Origin: Phytophthora quininea
Lineage: Eukaryota; Oomycota; Peronosporomycetes; Peronosporales; Peronosporaceae
Length of the DNA: 35,478 nucleotides
NCBI GenBank assembly: GCA_011947345.1
Contig: JAAVTG010000950.1
Span: 1 to 35,478, forward strand
Direction of reading: 5' to 3'
The notes below the pieces were generated by a model, which had not been told where the DNA came from, ran no database searches, and saw nothing but the letters and a program-made list of their open reading frames with translations. Shown here piece by piece: positions 9,986 to 21,769 of this stretch (position 1 is its first letter; each line of letters opens with the position of its first letter). The position numbers were made by a program, and so were the translations under genes.

Positions 9986-10265
9986 GAGCATTCTCACCGG
10001 TTTGGACAATAGCCAAACTAAAGTCAAATGTGATAAATTTTGTAGGGTGGTGAAGGGTCGGTGTGAAGACGGGCCATCTCGGACAACAACTAGCCTATCC
10101 GAGAGCCAAATATAGCGCTTGGATAGCCAAGGCGCGGAAAATTATCTTGATCTGTGTATTGAGCCAAATATAAGTATAGTTCGAGTTTAGTCGGACCCTG
10201 CAAACTTATATCGTCGCTAGGTTCGTTTTTGCCAAGCGTTTTTGTCCGAACAGGTGGAAATGCTC
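9986..10265. mobile_element. 280-bp MITE, PIF/Harbinger-like, with TTA target-site duplication
   Basis: Terminal inverted repeats of 23 nt lie at 9986-10008 (begins GAGCATTCTCACC) and 10243-10265 (ends GGTGGAAATGCTC). They match at 19 of 23 positions. The element is flanked by TTA at 9983-9985 and 10266-10268, the 3-bp TWA-type duplication made by Harbinger transposases. It is AT-rich and has no open frame, so it is non-autonomous. It landed only a few bases after the stop codon of the glycosyltransferase. Confidence 0.85.
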
Positions 10266-10434
10266 TTAGATGACGAAAAACATTTTAACGGCGCTAATTC
10301 CTGATGTTCCGCTGGATCAGTCAACGTCATTCGTTCGCTGGGAACATTCACAATAGCCTTCTCACTTTACCAAAAGAACGGGAAGAGCATGTCTGCACCG
10401 GTGCACCAGCTTTCTAATGGAGGTTCATTGAGTC

Positions 10435-11600
10435 ATGTCGTGTGACGTATGCTGTTTCGTGTTGGTTCAGACAAAGGCGAAGCAAATCGCCACGTTCGTG
10501 AACACGAGCGTGTGGACGCAGCTGAAGACGCTGAAAGGAGATGGCAACGGCGCATTGCCAGAGACAGCAAAGCAAGTTATGCCTGAGGATAATACCGAAT
10601 ACCCGGAATTTGCCTCCCTAGCTTCGGAGCTAGCAGGGGGCATTCGTGTGGCCTACCTGAGCCACTCTATATCCCGTGAGGATGCTCGAGCTGTGGCGGA
10701 GACTGTGGCAAGAATGACCAAGGAAAAGTTTGGTGTGGTGGAGCGAAACGCGGGACAACTAACAGAGGAGGAGATGACGGGCCTGGCACGCGCATTCTGC
10801 GATACCAAGTACATCGGCGATGCCCACACCAGGTTCGAACAATATTTATGGCGGTGCATGAAAGCGTATACCCCAGGGTCGTACATGGCCCCGTACGTGA
10901 CGGTCGTGCAGAGCTCCGGCTTCGGCAAGAGCCGGATGCTGCTGGAGCTCGCCCGCAAACAGAGCGACCCACACTCCGACATGCGAGTTCTGTACTCCTG
11001 TGTCCGCACACACAAATCATCGGATTTCCCGAGACAACAGAACAGCTTCGAGACTGGTTGCTTAAAGATTATACAGCACTTGATGCTGTCGCCGTTCAAC
11101 GTATGGCGAAGCGTTTGGTCGCGATTTACGAGTACGCAGTGCAGCATTGGGGAGACGTCCAGAAAGAGTGGCTCAACTTATTCACTGGTGGTGCCAGCAC
11201 CAGCAGCGCAGGGGCCGATGAAAATGTGAAGACGAAGCTGGCGCTGCAGATGACGAAAGTGGAGAAGATGAAGACGAAGAAGAAGAAAAAGATAGTAAAG
11301 AAAACGGTGGTGCTGGTCCTTGACGAGGCGAGAGCATTGCTTGCGGAGAATCATGGCGAAATTAACTGGTTTCGTACCTTGCGCAGATCCCTGCGTGAAG
11401 CAAACGAACTTCTCCATGATGAATATCGCCTGGGGTCGGAAAGCGGCATTTTTGGGGTGTTGGTAGATACCTCTGCAAAGATATCGGACTTGTCGCCACC
11501 GGCACGAGCCGACGCCTCGGATGTCAGTAACAAAGGACCGTGTGTCCTCGATCCCGGCTCCGAACGCTATTTGGTGCTCCTGTTTGACAACGACGAAGTC
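10435..11600 (+). CDS. P-loop ATPase of oomycete/fungal type, 3' end lost to an element
   Basis: The first part runs from ATG 10435 through a Walker A-like motif, QSSGFGKSRMLLELA near 10910-10955. A single-base loss near 11002 shifts the frame, which then continues as IIGFPETTEQLRDWLL. A lysine-rich stretch precedes a Walker B, TVVLVLDEARALL near 11305-11345. Then come WFRTLRRSLREAN and a GVLVDTSAKISDL segment. This order is what I recall from expanded fungal and oomycete P-loop families that sit near or within Crinkler-type proteins; that link is recall, not proof, and no LFLAK or HVLV motif is present. The C-terminus is missing: reading through, the frame enters a DIRS-element RNase H near 11600. 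A short alternative upstream ATG (10389) is in another frame. Confidence 0.55.
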
Positions 11601-13150
11601 GCCAACCCGGCGTTTGGCATCAACATTCGCGAGCAATTTGCAGTTGCACTCGCTTGCTTGATCTTTGGTCCGTCATGACACTCCACACATGCGCCGCAGT
11701 GGCCGCAAATTCGCTGCTGGAGCGACAACAGGATCACGGTCTCGAGGACCAACAAGCTGTCGGCTCGCCATCCGGTAGCCCAAGAGCTATACCGTAGTAT
11801 CGGTATTGCGGAAGCGACACGGCGTCTTCGCGTCACGACAGAACATTCGCTGGGGGCTTGTAACGTCGTGGCGGACGCAGGCAGCCACCTCAGTCACCCC
11901 ACTCATCGGGAAGTGTTTACTAAGCAGTGTGTTCCTGGTCCCAGGTTACAGTACCGTCGTGCCTCCGACGGATCTACACCACGTTCTCGTCGACCTACAG
12001 GCCGCGTCACTGGCCCCAAGCTCCAGAAGACTCTACGATCGAACGTGGCAACAGTGGTGTGACTGGCGTCGCCACCGACACGAACCCTGTCGCCTTTCGC
12101 GACAACCGGATAGATATCGCTCCAGCTCGCTCTCTTCGCCGTTGCCTGCTGGCTCGGTGAACCGAACCGACCTCCGTCGCCAACGCTACGTCTACCGTGC
12201 TGTCCAAGTGCAGCCACATCTCATGGCATCATCAAGTCCGCTACTGGTACCCAGTTCGACTCTCCGAGGGGCATCGCCTTGCTCTGCTCGGGATGCGCAG
12301 GATGTCAGCACCACCACAACGCCGAGAACCGGTCACCATCGATCTTCCCCGGCAACTCTGACGGGACCTCGACTTTAAATCACCCCGCGACCGCGTTACA
12401 TGGGGACCGCTGTCTTGGGCTACTTTTTTCCTGTTGCGAAGGTCAGAGTATCTCGGAACCAAGGAATCAGCATCATGGTTCGTCATCCGCCGCTGCGACT
12501 TCACCATCTCTGATAAGCAGGGCCAAAGAACGAACAGCAAGAGCAAGATTCACCGCGTGACACTGACATTTCGAGGCAGTAAGACTGACCACCTAGGTGT
12601 AGCAACTTCAAGAACTACGGCAATATCGGGTACGCCATGGCTGTGCCCGGTGAGGGCAGTGCTGGCGCTGCTGAAGGAAAACTCCCAGTTACAACCGCAC
12701 GCACCGTTATGCTGGGCAGATAACGCCATTCTGCCAGCCAGGGTTGTTGACAGGGCGATCAAACATGCGGCAGAAGCATGTGGATACGAGAGCGCAAGAT
12801 ATGGTACTCACTCGTTTCGTGCCGGTGGCGCCACGGCTCTCTTCAAGCTGGTTGCGATGACTCAACCATCAAGCTACAAGGTCGTTGGCGAGCGACTGCT
12901 TTCAGCAGTACATTCACATCGATGCGGCGTCAAGAGATCAGCTCGCGGAAACGATGGCCACGGTAGCTCCGGGGCAGTCGAGTGTTCGACGACGACGGAA
13001 GATTACATCTTCAATGGGCGACCCACCGCTCTAAGGAGTGGCCGTCTCCGTCAATTCAATACACTCAATCCCGCTCTGCCTGGGCGTGGCCCCCAAAGAA
13101 CTCCACTACTCGATGAGGAAATAATTACTTTTTATAGTATCGAATAAAGC
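11600..13150 (+). mobile_element. Decayed DIRS/Ngaro-type retroelement: RNase H end plus tyrosine recombinase
   Basis: Reading across frames shows the tail of an RNase H domain: INIREQFAVALACLIFGPS near 11620-11677, then a SDNRITVSRTNKL block and TEHSLGACNVVADAGSH near 11840-11887. A tyrosine recombinase follows. Its N-terminal SAM-like segment is SRRLYDRTWQQWCDW near 12020-12066; a GMRRMSAPPQRREPVTIDL block lies near 12290. The catalytic domain has LRRSEYL (first Arg), THSFRAGGATALF (H-x-x-R), KLQGRW and the nucleophile region QQYIHID near 12905-12925. Several frameshifts and one in-frame TGA (about 11677) make it dead. Reverse transcriptase and the left end are absent. DIRS elements integrate through the recombinase rather than an integrase. 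Confidence 0.8.
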
Positions 13151-14812
13151 AACGTTTGGCTTGGATGAGAGTTGAAAGTCAACGGCGCGGCCCATTCCTG
13201 CAGCATGTCACTTCTGTAATTGCTGGCTTCGCAAGGACATGTTGAATGAAGCAGCTAAAACTTGATGGATTTTTAGTTCTCGGTATTGATGCAGTAGAAT
13301 GCCTCGGTGAACAACAATGCAAATTGTATGTATCGTGGGTAAAGTAGTGATGGCGTGCGGATATGTTTTGCTAACAAATGTCAAGCAGGTTCCAATAGAG
13401 CGTTCAGTACTACAAGCGTTTGCTGGATATGAAGACGTGCCACAAAATGTTTTTGCCAGCAGTCCGAGGAAGACACCAATCGGTAGGTGAAATAGTTTCT
13501 GTGTGATTTGCTAAATCTACAAGCATCAGTAATGTAGCGCTTGAGGCTTTAACCAATTCCGGTGTACACGTGATACTTCCAGCGAGATAGACGGCTCCAC
13601 CCAGACGAGGTATTTATCCGGGGCCGTGGCTTGGTGATGCTTCTACGTATAAGTTCTCGGGAACCGGGAACGGAAGGGCCCTGGGCCGGTCAGTACCTTC
13701 ACCTTGTGTACCCCCTTCGAAAACGGTTGTTTGACCAGGGAACGGTCCCTGAGGACGTTTGGGAACGCTTCGACCTGACACTGGAATGCTTGGGTAGTAG
13801 ATAAACACACATCGGGTCCGGAACCTACTACCAAGGTTCGGGCCCAGGAATACGGCACTGAATATAATTCACTCGGTTTTTCTGGGTTTGATTCCCAAGG
13901 GCGATGGCCCAAAACTTTTCGGAGAAAGACTCCAAGGGCTAGACCTTGAAAACATGGAATGCATATACCCGTGCCGGCCAGACGGCGTTCCGTTATGGTG
14001 ATCGTGCAGGTGAAATTCCACACAGAGGATAGCGTGGGGTAGACAAATGGGAGAGGAAACAATTACAGCTGAGAGATAGCACAATTTGTAGCTTTAAGGG
14101 CCCGTCAACGCAGGTCAGCGGAGGAGAGACCCTATCGTGATGGTTAGGGTTTAACCATAGTAAAAACAACCAAAAACAAAAAAACTAGTCGTGGAAAGTT
14201 GTCCAATTTAGGCTGTTTTGTCTACACTGGACAAAGGACAATTTTGTGGAGGCCTGTCGATCACAGCTCAGCAGCCTGATGGGCACCCGTCACGGGTGAC
14301 CCGTACCGCCGGAAGTCGGGCCGTGTTTGTCGGCAAGCCTGGGCATGCGCACCTCAGGATAATCGAGCGAAAATAGACTATTTCGGTGCGAAATATACTT
14401 ATTCCAGCGCCGTTAGGTGAATCGCTCTTCAGGAGCAACAAACAGGTTTGGGTGGCCGGTGTAGGCCATTTGCGAGTTCTGACTCAGCAGCAATCGGATC
14501 TGCAGCGCCAAGCTGTAAACTCGAGTGCCAAAGGTTTACTTTGATGCTTCCCCTCCTCCGCTCGACCAACCAGAAGTCTCCGTTTCATTTTCGGCCAATG
14601 GCAGTCATTGCCAAATGATCATGACCTCTGCTCATTCTTGCGAGTGCAAGTACTAGTACCCACTTCCGACTTATTCAGCTTGCATCCTCTTAACCGAGTC
14701 GAGATCGCGAGGTTGCCCGTCGTCTTGCTCATTCCTCAATCTGACACCGAACGCTCACTTCGACCACAAAACCAAAACACTACAAACACTTTTGCTGGCC
14801 ACCGCGTCATCG
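13151..14812. other. Non-coding, repeat-like region upstream of the ABC transporter
   Basis: About 1.66 kb without a supported gene. Open frames on the minus strand (13643-14062) show no motif. Short perfect dyads occur at 14138-14157 (ATGGTTA / TAACCAT around GGGT) and 14284-14298 (CACCCGT C ACGGGTG), and a TTGTCCA / TGGACAA pair lies near 14200-14240. These look like old transposon debris, perhaps including the right end of the DIRS-type element. The last 200 bp should hold the transporter promoter. Confidence 0.45.
14630..14645 (+). promoter_or_regulatory. Possible oomycete Inr core promoter of the ABC transporter
   Basis: GCTCATTCTTGCGAGT matches the Inr half of the oomycete core promoter consensus (GCTCATTYY) but its flanking FPR half poorly. 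It sits about 170 bp upstream of the start codon. Suggestive only. Confidence 0.35.
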
Positions 14813-17800
14813 ATGTCACTCCGAGAGAAGCTGATGAAGAATACGAACGAAAACCTGTCGGAACGGCGCACCACTTGGACCTTCCTCCGCGCGCTGCTGT
14901 GGAAGAACTGGCTCATCAAGAACCGACAGCCCATCGCCACGGCCTGCGAGATCTTGGTGCCGACCTTCTTCATCCTGTTGGTAGGAGCTCTGAAGCTGCT
15001 CGCAACGTCGGTGGACGTGCCTCCAGGATGGAGTGATGACGGCAACAATACTGCTGCCACTCGATACAACCTGTTCCAGCCGACGGGCCAGACCATCGAG
15101 TGGGTCGACACGAATCTGCCCAAATTCGCCCTGCACGAATCCACCATGACCGGACTGATGCTGAAGCTGGGACGCCAGTCCATCGACGACGGTTTGAGAC
15201 TGGAAGATTTGTCGGCCGCCGATCTCGCCACATGCAGAACGGGGTTATGGCGGGAGGGCTCATCGAGACCAACACGTCATCCCCGTACCGTGTGCCAACT
15301 GCGTGCGCCGACAGGGTGTCGCCCTACAAGATCGGAATCGTGCCCGACAACGATTTCACACGGAACTACTTCACCGAGGCAATGGACACGTGGTACCCTC
15401 GCATGGAGCTGCTGAATTCGTCGACCGAGTTTCTCACAATCCCATCGTTCAAGGAAAGCGTCGAGTTTTTCGACTCCAACGATGCGTTGACAGAGTATGT
15501 CAAGAGCGGCAATTACGGCGATGGTCTGGCAAACCCTCGCATTTACGCTGCGATCGTGTTCGATTCGGCACCAACCGGAGATGACATCGGGTCGTACGCG
15601 TCGATCGAGTACTCGCTGCGACTGAATGCTACCCGCGGTGACAAAAGCAACTCAGTTGGGCGCGTGCCAACCACGGACGGATCGCTTGTTGATGTTGAAA
15701 CGTTTCAAAAAGCATCGTCACGGACTATTACTCCGCATACACTGTGACGGGCTTCATGACGCTGCAGACGCTCGTCACTCGCTTCGTCACGTGCATGCCT
15801 GCCTGGAACGCCGCAAATCAATCAACCACGGGCATCTGCCAACGTTCCCAGACGACTGCTCCATCATCAGCTGACCTGGACAACACGCTTTTGAATGCGC
15901 TGAACGAAGATGGCCTAATTCAAGAAGTGCTCGCCACGCTCTTTGATTCTAGCAACACGACACTTTTGGCGAGTTTGCCAAACACCACGAAAGAAGCCCT
16001 TCTAACGCCGCTACGCCAAGCCCCCAATCCATCTTGGGGTCCGTGGTTGCTCCGTTTCCAATCGACAGCTACACCAGCTCTCCATTTTACGAGAACGTGT
16101 CCAGTGTCTTCGCGATCATATTTATCATGGCGTACCTGTTTACAGTCTCCGCATTCTGGTGGTGCTCATTCAAGAGAAGGAGCTGCGACTCCGCGAGTTC
16201 ATGAAGATCCTTGGTGTTACCGAGAAGACTATCATCATCACTTGGTATATCACGTACGCCGCCATTCTGTTCGTTGGAGCTATCGCCCAAGCTTTCGCGG
16301 GCCTTGCTGGTCTTTTCCGGAACAGCTCGTTGATCGTGACATTCCTCTTCTTCTTCCTGTTCGGCCTGAGTGTGTTGTCTCTGGCGTTCCTCATCAGTAC
16401 GCTGTTCAGTAAGGCTCGCGTGGGAGCATTCGTGGGTATGGTTTCTTTCTTTGCCATGTACGCAGTATCGCAAGGTTTATCGACTGGTACAGCGGCGAAT
16501 GTGAAGACCTTTGCCTCCGTTCTGTCCCCGGTGGCGCTTTCCCTTGGTGTGTCAGTCCTCGCAAAAGCTGAAGAGACTGGAAAAGGCGTGCAGTTCTCAA
16601 CGATGCACACTTTGAGCGACAACTACCGCATCAGCACGGCTCTGTTCATGTTCGCTTTCGATACCGTGCTGTACACGGTGCTTGGTTTGTACTTTGAAAA
16701 GGTGATGCCAAAGGAGTACGGCACATCTCTCAAATGGTATTTCCCGTTCTCGCCGTCGTACTGGCGTAGTCGCAAGCAGCGCCCGAAGACGAACATGGCT
16801 TTGACTGAAATTCTAACAGGCGATGTAGCCTTGGACTTGAGCCGAAACATCGAGCCGGTGAACGCGGATCTTCGCGCTCAAGAGAACAACGGTGAGGCTC
16901 TCACTGTGCAGCGACTTCGGAAGGTCTTCTCTGTTCCCGGCGGTGAGAAGGTAGCAGTCAAGGGGCTTGACATCACCATGTACAAAGACCAAATCACATG
17001 TCTCCTCGGACACAACGGCGCTGGCAAGACGACTCTCATCTCCATGCTCACGGGTATGACAGCTCCCTCAAGCGGGAACGCCACTTTCCACGGCATGTCA
17101 ATCAACGAAGACATGGATGAACTGCGCCAGTCGCTCGGTATCTGTTTCCAGCACGATGTCTTGTTCCCGGAGCTGACGGTTGAGGAGCACCTGACGTTCT
17201 TCGGTCAGATCAAGGGATACGCGAACGAGGAGCTGAAGGCCGTCGCTGAGAAGCAGATCCGAGAGGTTGGTCTGACGGAGAAGCGCAACTCGAGGCCGAA
17301 CGACCTGTCCGGCGGTATGAAGCGTAAGCTGTCGGTTGCCGTCTCGCTGCTGGGTGACAGCTCGCTTGTGTTCCTTGATGAACCGACCTCCGGCATGGAC
17401 CCGTACAGTCGTCGCAGCACGTGGGAAATTCTGCTCAACAACCGCAACGACCGCGTCATGGTACTCACGACGCACTTCATGGACGAGGCCGACATTCTGG
17501 GCGACCGCATCGCCATCATGGCCGAGGGTGAAATGCGCTGCTGTGGTTCGTCGCTGTTCTTGAAGAACCGCTTTGGTGCAGGATACAACCTGACCCTCGT
17601 GAAGGACGACGCCAGGTGCGACGACAACGCCTTGACGTCCTTCGTGACGTCCTTCGTTCCTGCGGCTCATTTGTTGAGCAACGTCGGCAGCGAGATTGCC
17701 TTCCAGCTGCCTCTCCACAGCTCGTCGCACTTCGCCACCATGTTTGCTGAGATGGATCGCCAGTTGAGGTCGCTGGGTCTGCTGTCGTACGGCGTGTCGG

Positions 17801-20658
17801 TGACGACGTTGGAGGAGGTGTTCATCAAGGTGGCAGAGCTGGGCGATGAGAACAACCAGCACACACTCGGCAACACTCCTCGAACGAACACGTCGGGTTC
17901 GGGGAGAACTACCAGGCGTGTGACGAGATCATCATGACCACGCCAGTGTTCCAGACCCATCTTCGTGCTCTGCTACTCAAACGTTTTCGGTATGCCAAGC
18001 GAGACAAGAAGGCCATCATTTACGTCGCTGCTCTGCCGGTTCTTCTTATTGCGGTTGGACTGGGTCTTCTAAAAGCGAGCATGGCAATCAGCGATGACCC
18101 GTCGATGGCTTTGACGACGGATGCGTACTCAGACAGCGACACCCCGACGCCGTATTTCTGCCAGGCAGGCGCTGGCACTGGAGACTGGTGCACCGATGTC
18201 ATGACATCAGACTACTTCTCTGGAGCTGACGCGCAGACACTGTCGATCTCGGAACCGGCGTACGACTCGGACTCGCCGACCGTCTTTAACGTCACCTACA
18301 CCGATCCGACCATCAACACCAGCGGAGCCACCGGCTACAGTCTTGCGCTTGGGCAGCAGCTTTACGATCGTGGATACGGAAAGGGGGCCGATCTCGTGGA
18401 GGGGCAGTTCGGCTCTTACTTGGTGTACGGCAACAGCGACCAGAATCTGTTTGGCTACAACGTGTTCACGAATACGACGGCGCCACATTCGTCAGCGATT
18501 TTTAAGTCTCTGATGGACCAGGCAGTGTATCGCTTCTTCGCAGCCAATGGTTCAAGTAATGCGACACCGAGCGTGAGCCTCAAAGTGAACAGCTACCCGC
18601 TGCCATACACAGCCGCCGCAAAGGCAGTATTCAACTCCAACAGCTCGTTTGTCGCCGCGCTATTCATCTGCATCGCGTTCACGTTCCTGCCCGCTTCCAT
18701 CGTCGTGTTCCTCGTCAAGGAGAAACAGAAAGAACACAATTCGAAGCACCAGCAGCTCGTTTCCGGCGTGTCCCTACCCGCGTTCTGGTTCTCCAACTAC
18801 ATTTGGGATATGGTCATGTATCTCTTCCCGTGCGTGTGCGCGCTGATCCTGATCAACGTGTTCTCGATTGCGGCGCTAACCGGTCAGGATGGTTGCAACA
18901 GCTGCACGTCAGCGACGTTCCCGTCCGTGATCCTGCTGTTCATTCTCTTCGGGCTCGCCATTTGCCCATTCACGTACTGCTTGTCGTTCCTGTACAAGGA
19001 GCACGCGTCAGCGCAGACGTACACGATTGTACTCAACTTCATGATCGGTGTGGTCCTGATGATCACTTCCTTCATGCTGGATCTGTTCGACTCGACAAAA
19101 ACGTCAACTCGGTGCTGAAATTCTTGTGGCGGTTCTCCCCTCTCTTCAATCTCGGCAACGCGCTGCTCAGCATGGTGACCAATAACATCGACAGTATCCA
19201 GTACAGTGAGAATAACGCACCCGGGCCTTTCAGTGGTGATGTCATGGGGTACGAGCTTCTTTACCTCGCGCTGACCGCCATCTTCTTCATGGGCTTGACG
19301 TTGTACCTCGACTACGCGAAGACTTTCGCCAAGGCGAAGGGCGAGCAAACCACTGAAACTGGACTCGAAGAAAGCTACGAAATTGACGAAGACGTTGAAC
19401 GCGAAGCCCAGCGGGTGGCCCGCGGAGACGCCAACGACGACGCCGTCAAACTAGCGGGACTCCGCAAGGTATATCCCGGCGGAAAGGTGGCTGTACGCAA
19501 TCTCTCTTTCGGTCTCAAGCGCGGCGAGTGCTTTGGCTTCCTCGGTATCAACGGAGCTGGCAAAACCACCACCATGAAGATGTTAACCGGCGACGTTCAC
19601 CCAAGCCACGGTACTGCTACGCTCGGTGGATTCGACATCCTCTCTCAGCAGATTGAAGTGCGCCGTCAAATCGGATACTGCCCGCAGTTCGACGCCCTCT
19701 TTGACTTGCTCACCGTGCGCGAGCACCTGGAGCTCTTCGGTGCCATCAAGGAGTGCCACAGAACCTGCTGGACCGTGTCGTGAGGGAGAAAATCCACCAG
19801 CTCAACCTCGCGGATTTCGAGAACAAACTCGCTGGCTCCTTGAGCGGCGGCAACAAGCGCAAACTGTCAGTCGCCATTGCGATGATCGGGAACCCAGCCA
19901 TCATCTTCCTGGACGAACCGTCCACAGGTATGGACCCGGTGTCTCGCCGCTTCATGTGGGACGTGATCGCTGACATTTCAACGCGGGGCAAGGAGTCGAC
20001 GATCGTGTTGACGACGCACAGTATGGAGGAGTGCGAGGCGCTGTGTTCTCGTGTTGGCATTATGGTCGGCGGTCGTCTTCGCTGCTTGGGCAGCGTGCAG
20101 CACCTCAAGTCTCGCTTTGGCGACGGCCTCATGTTGGATGTGAAGCTGGACATGCCGAGCCCCGAGGAACTCGAGGACTTGGTCCAGCACATTTTCGGAG
20201 ACGGCAGTGAGTTCGTCACACCTATGAACCTCGAAGAAAAGTGCCAGGCCTTTGGCAACGTCGACTTCGCGGAGCGTATCGTGCCCTCTCACCCGACCGG
20301 CTACAGCCTTGCCGCTGCTTTCGAACGCGAGGGGTTCATCCGAGCGGAGGCCTTCAGCTCGTGGTGTGTGGAGGAGACGCGCTTCGACGAGCTGAACGAC
20401 TATCTGTGTGGGGCCTTCGGATCCAACCAAGTCCTGGTGATGGAGCGCCAGAACGACTTTTGTCGATTCAAAGTGCGCACCTCCCGCGATGAAGTGAAGC
20501 TGTCCAAGATGTTTGCTCTGATCGAAGACGTCAAAGACAAAATGCACGTCCGCGAGTACAGCGTCTCGCAGACGACACTGGAGCAGATCTTCAATTCGTT
20601 CGCAAGTCAGCAGGAGGAGGAGCAGGGCGTTGCTCGTGGCGTCTACCAGCAGCCTTAA
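14813..20658 (+). CDS. ABCA-subfamily full-length ABC transporter (frame-broken in assembly)
   Basis: About 1,950 codons arranged as membrane domain, nucleotide-binding domain (NBD), membrane domain, NBD, the ABCA layout; the family moves lipids across membranes. Start ATG 14813 precedes RALLWKNWLIKNRQP, a typical N-terminus, then a first helix and a large extracellular loop. The coupling segment IQEKELRLREFMKILGV leads into five further helices. NBD1 has GHNGAGKTT (about 17010), LSGGMKRKLSVA and VFLDEPTSGMDP. NBD2 has GINGAGKTT (about 19545), YCPQFDAL, LSGGNKRKLSVA and IIFLDEPSTGMDP, with H-loops LTTHFMDEAD and LTTHSMEECE. Single-base losses break the frame near 15228, 15705, 16020, 16146, 17898, 19100 and 19750; at least four fall in A, C or G runs. 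All catalytic motifs are intact, so I infer sequence errors rather than a pseudogene. Confidence 0.88.
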
Positions 20659-20847
20659 TGGGGAGGCACACCAAACACACGATAGCCCTTTACGATTCCG
20701 CACATTTTCATGTCATACCTTGACGACGAATTCATGAATCGAAGACTCTTGTTCGGAACTGATGACACTGGTCTGCGGTTGGAGCGCTTCGCCCACCAAC
20801 AGGTGTATCTCCTAAATCGATTCGTCCCATATCAAAATCGCCGGTAG

Positions 20848-21690
20848 TCATAGACGTTGTGCCACAGTCAGCCCTTCATCACGTCTTGTGGCGTAGCAAT
20901 AGCTCCGAACAAAAGTGGCCTCTTCGCCCGAATCTATCCTTCCTTCTTGCACAATTGCCATCAATGTCGAGGTCCAAAACACACCCACAGCTCCAGTCGA
21001 ACCAGGGAGGGTCGGCTCCACGAAAGTCCGATGGATAATTACGGCCCGGTCATCTTCGATGTACTTACGCACTGCTTTTCGCACTTTAACTTTCCACTCC
21101 AGACCACCACTCGAGTACGACATAATAAAGTCAACCATTTCCGTGACAAAATCTTGCTCCGAAGCTTGCGTTCGAAACTGAGTGTCAACTTTATAGCCGT
21201 GGACACACCGAATGTCTTGAAATTCCAGTCGTCCTAGAGTATGATACAATGCTATCACGGTATCTGCAGCATGTAGTTCTCTATCAGCTCAAAGCGCAGG
21301 CCGTTGAGCATGGAGTCGACAGCGTTTCGATGCTGGCCTGGGCACGGGGTGTTGTACGTGTACATGCCCATTTCCTGGGTCTTGCAGGATTATGTATGAA
21401 GACTTGAGTGCGCTCATCGGCTCCTGGGTTGCGGCGATTGTGACCGGCATTTGATGCCTAGCAAATTTCCCATCATCTGTAAACAACACACCAAGGGGTT
21501 AGCATCTCTGATAAAGTCGTATCGGAAGAAGAAAACAGAATATTGGTGCGTCGCTTGAGGATCCGGCGCAAACTCCTGGATCTGCACGTCAACCATCTCC
21601 CGAAGGATGGCATGCTCTCCCTTTGCCTTGCGTCGTCGCTCAAGCTACCCTTGCCCCCCTCCCCCAGACACACATACCATACTTTGCTTT
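20848..21690 (-). pseudogene. START-like/M96-type family pseudogene
   Basis: On the minus strand several frames must be joined: REMVDVQI, then SLRRILKRRTN near 21590-21560, CPGQHRNAVDSMLNGLRFEL near 21330-21280, and a longer frame from about 21258 containing VRKAVRKYIEDDRAVIIHRT and FVEPTLPGS. The last block resembles the START-like C-terminal domain of the large oomycete family annotated as M96 mating-specific. Stops (TGA near 21290) and at least two frame changes interrupt it, and the end appears truncated. Whether it is dead or damaged by sequence errors cannot be settled; the number of breaks in 840 bp favours a pseudogene. The family assignment is from recall. Confidence 0.45.
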
Positions 21691-21769
21691 CCAACCGTAA
21701 TCACTATTGTATCCACGGAAAATTTGTCATCTTAGGTTATTTTGTTATTGCCTCACGCCATTTCTTCAT

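Noticed and set aside
13880..13910. T-arm-like GGGTTTGATTCCC suggesting a tRNA or primer-binding site
   Set aside because: No acceptor stem, anticodon arm or CCA-adjacent LTR boundary could be built around it.
14132..14160. Telomere-like TTAGGGTTT motif
   Set aside because: Only one copy is present, as the loop of a small palindrome; there is no tandem array.
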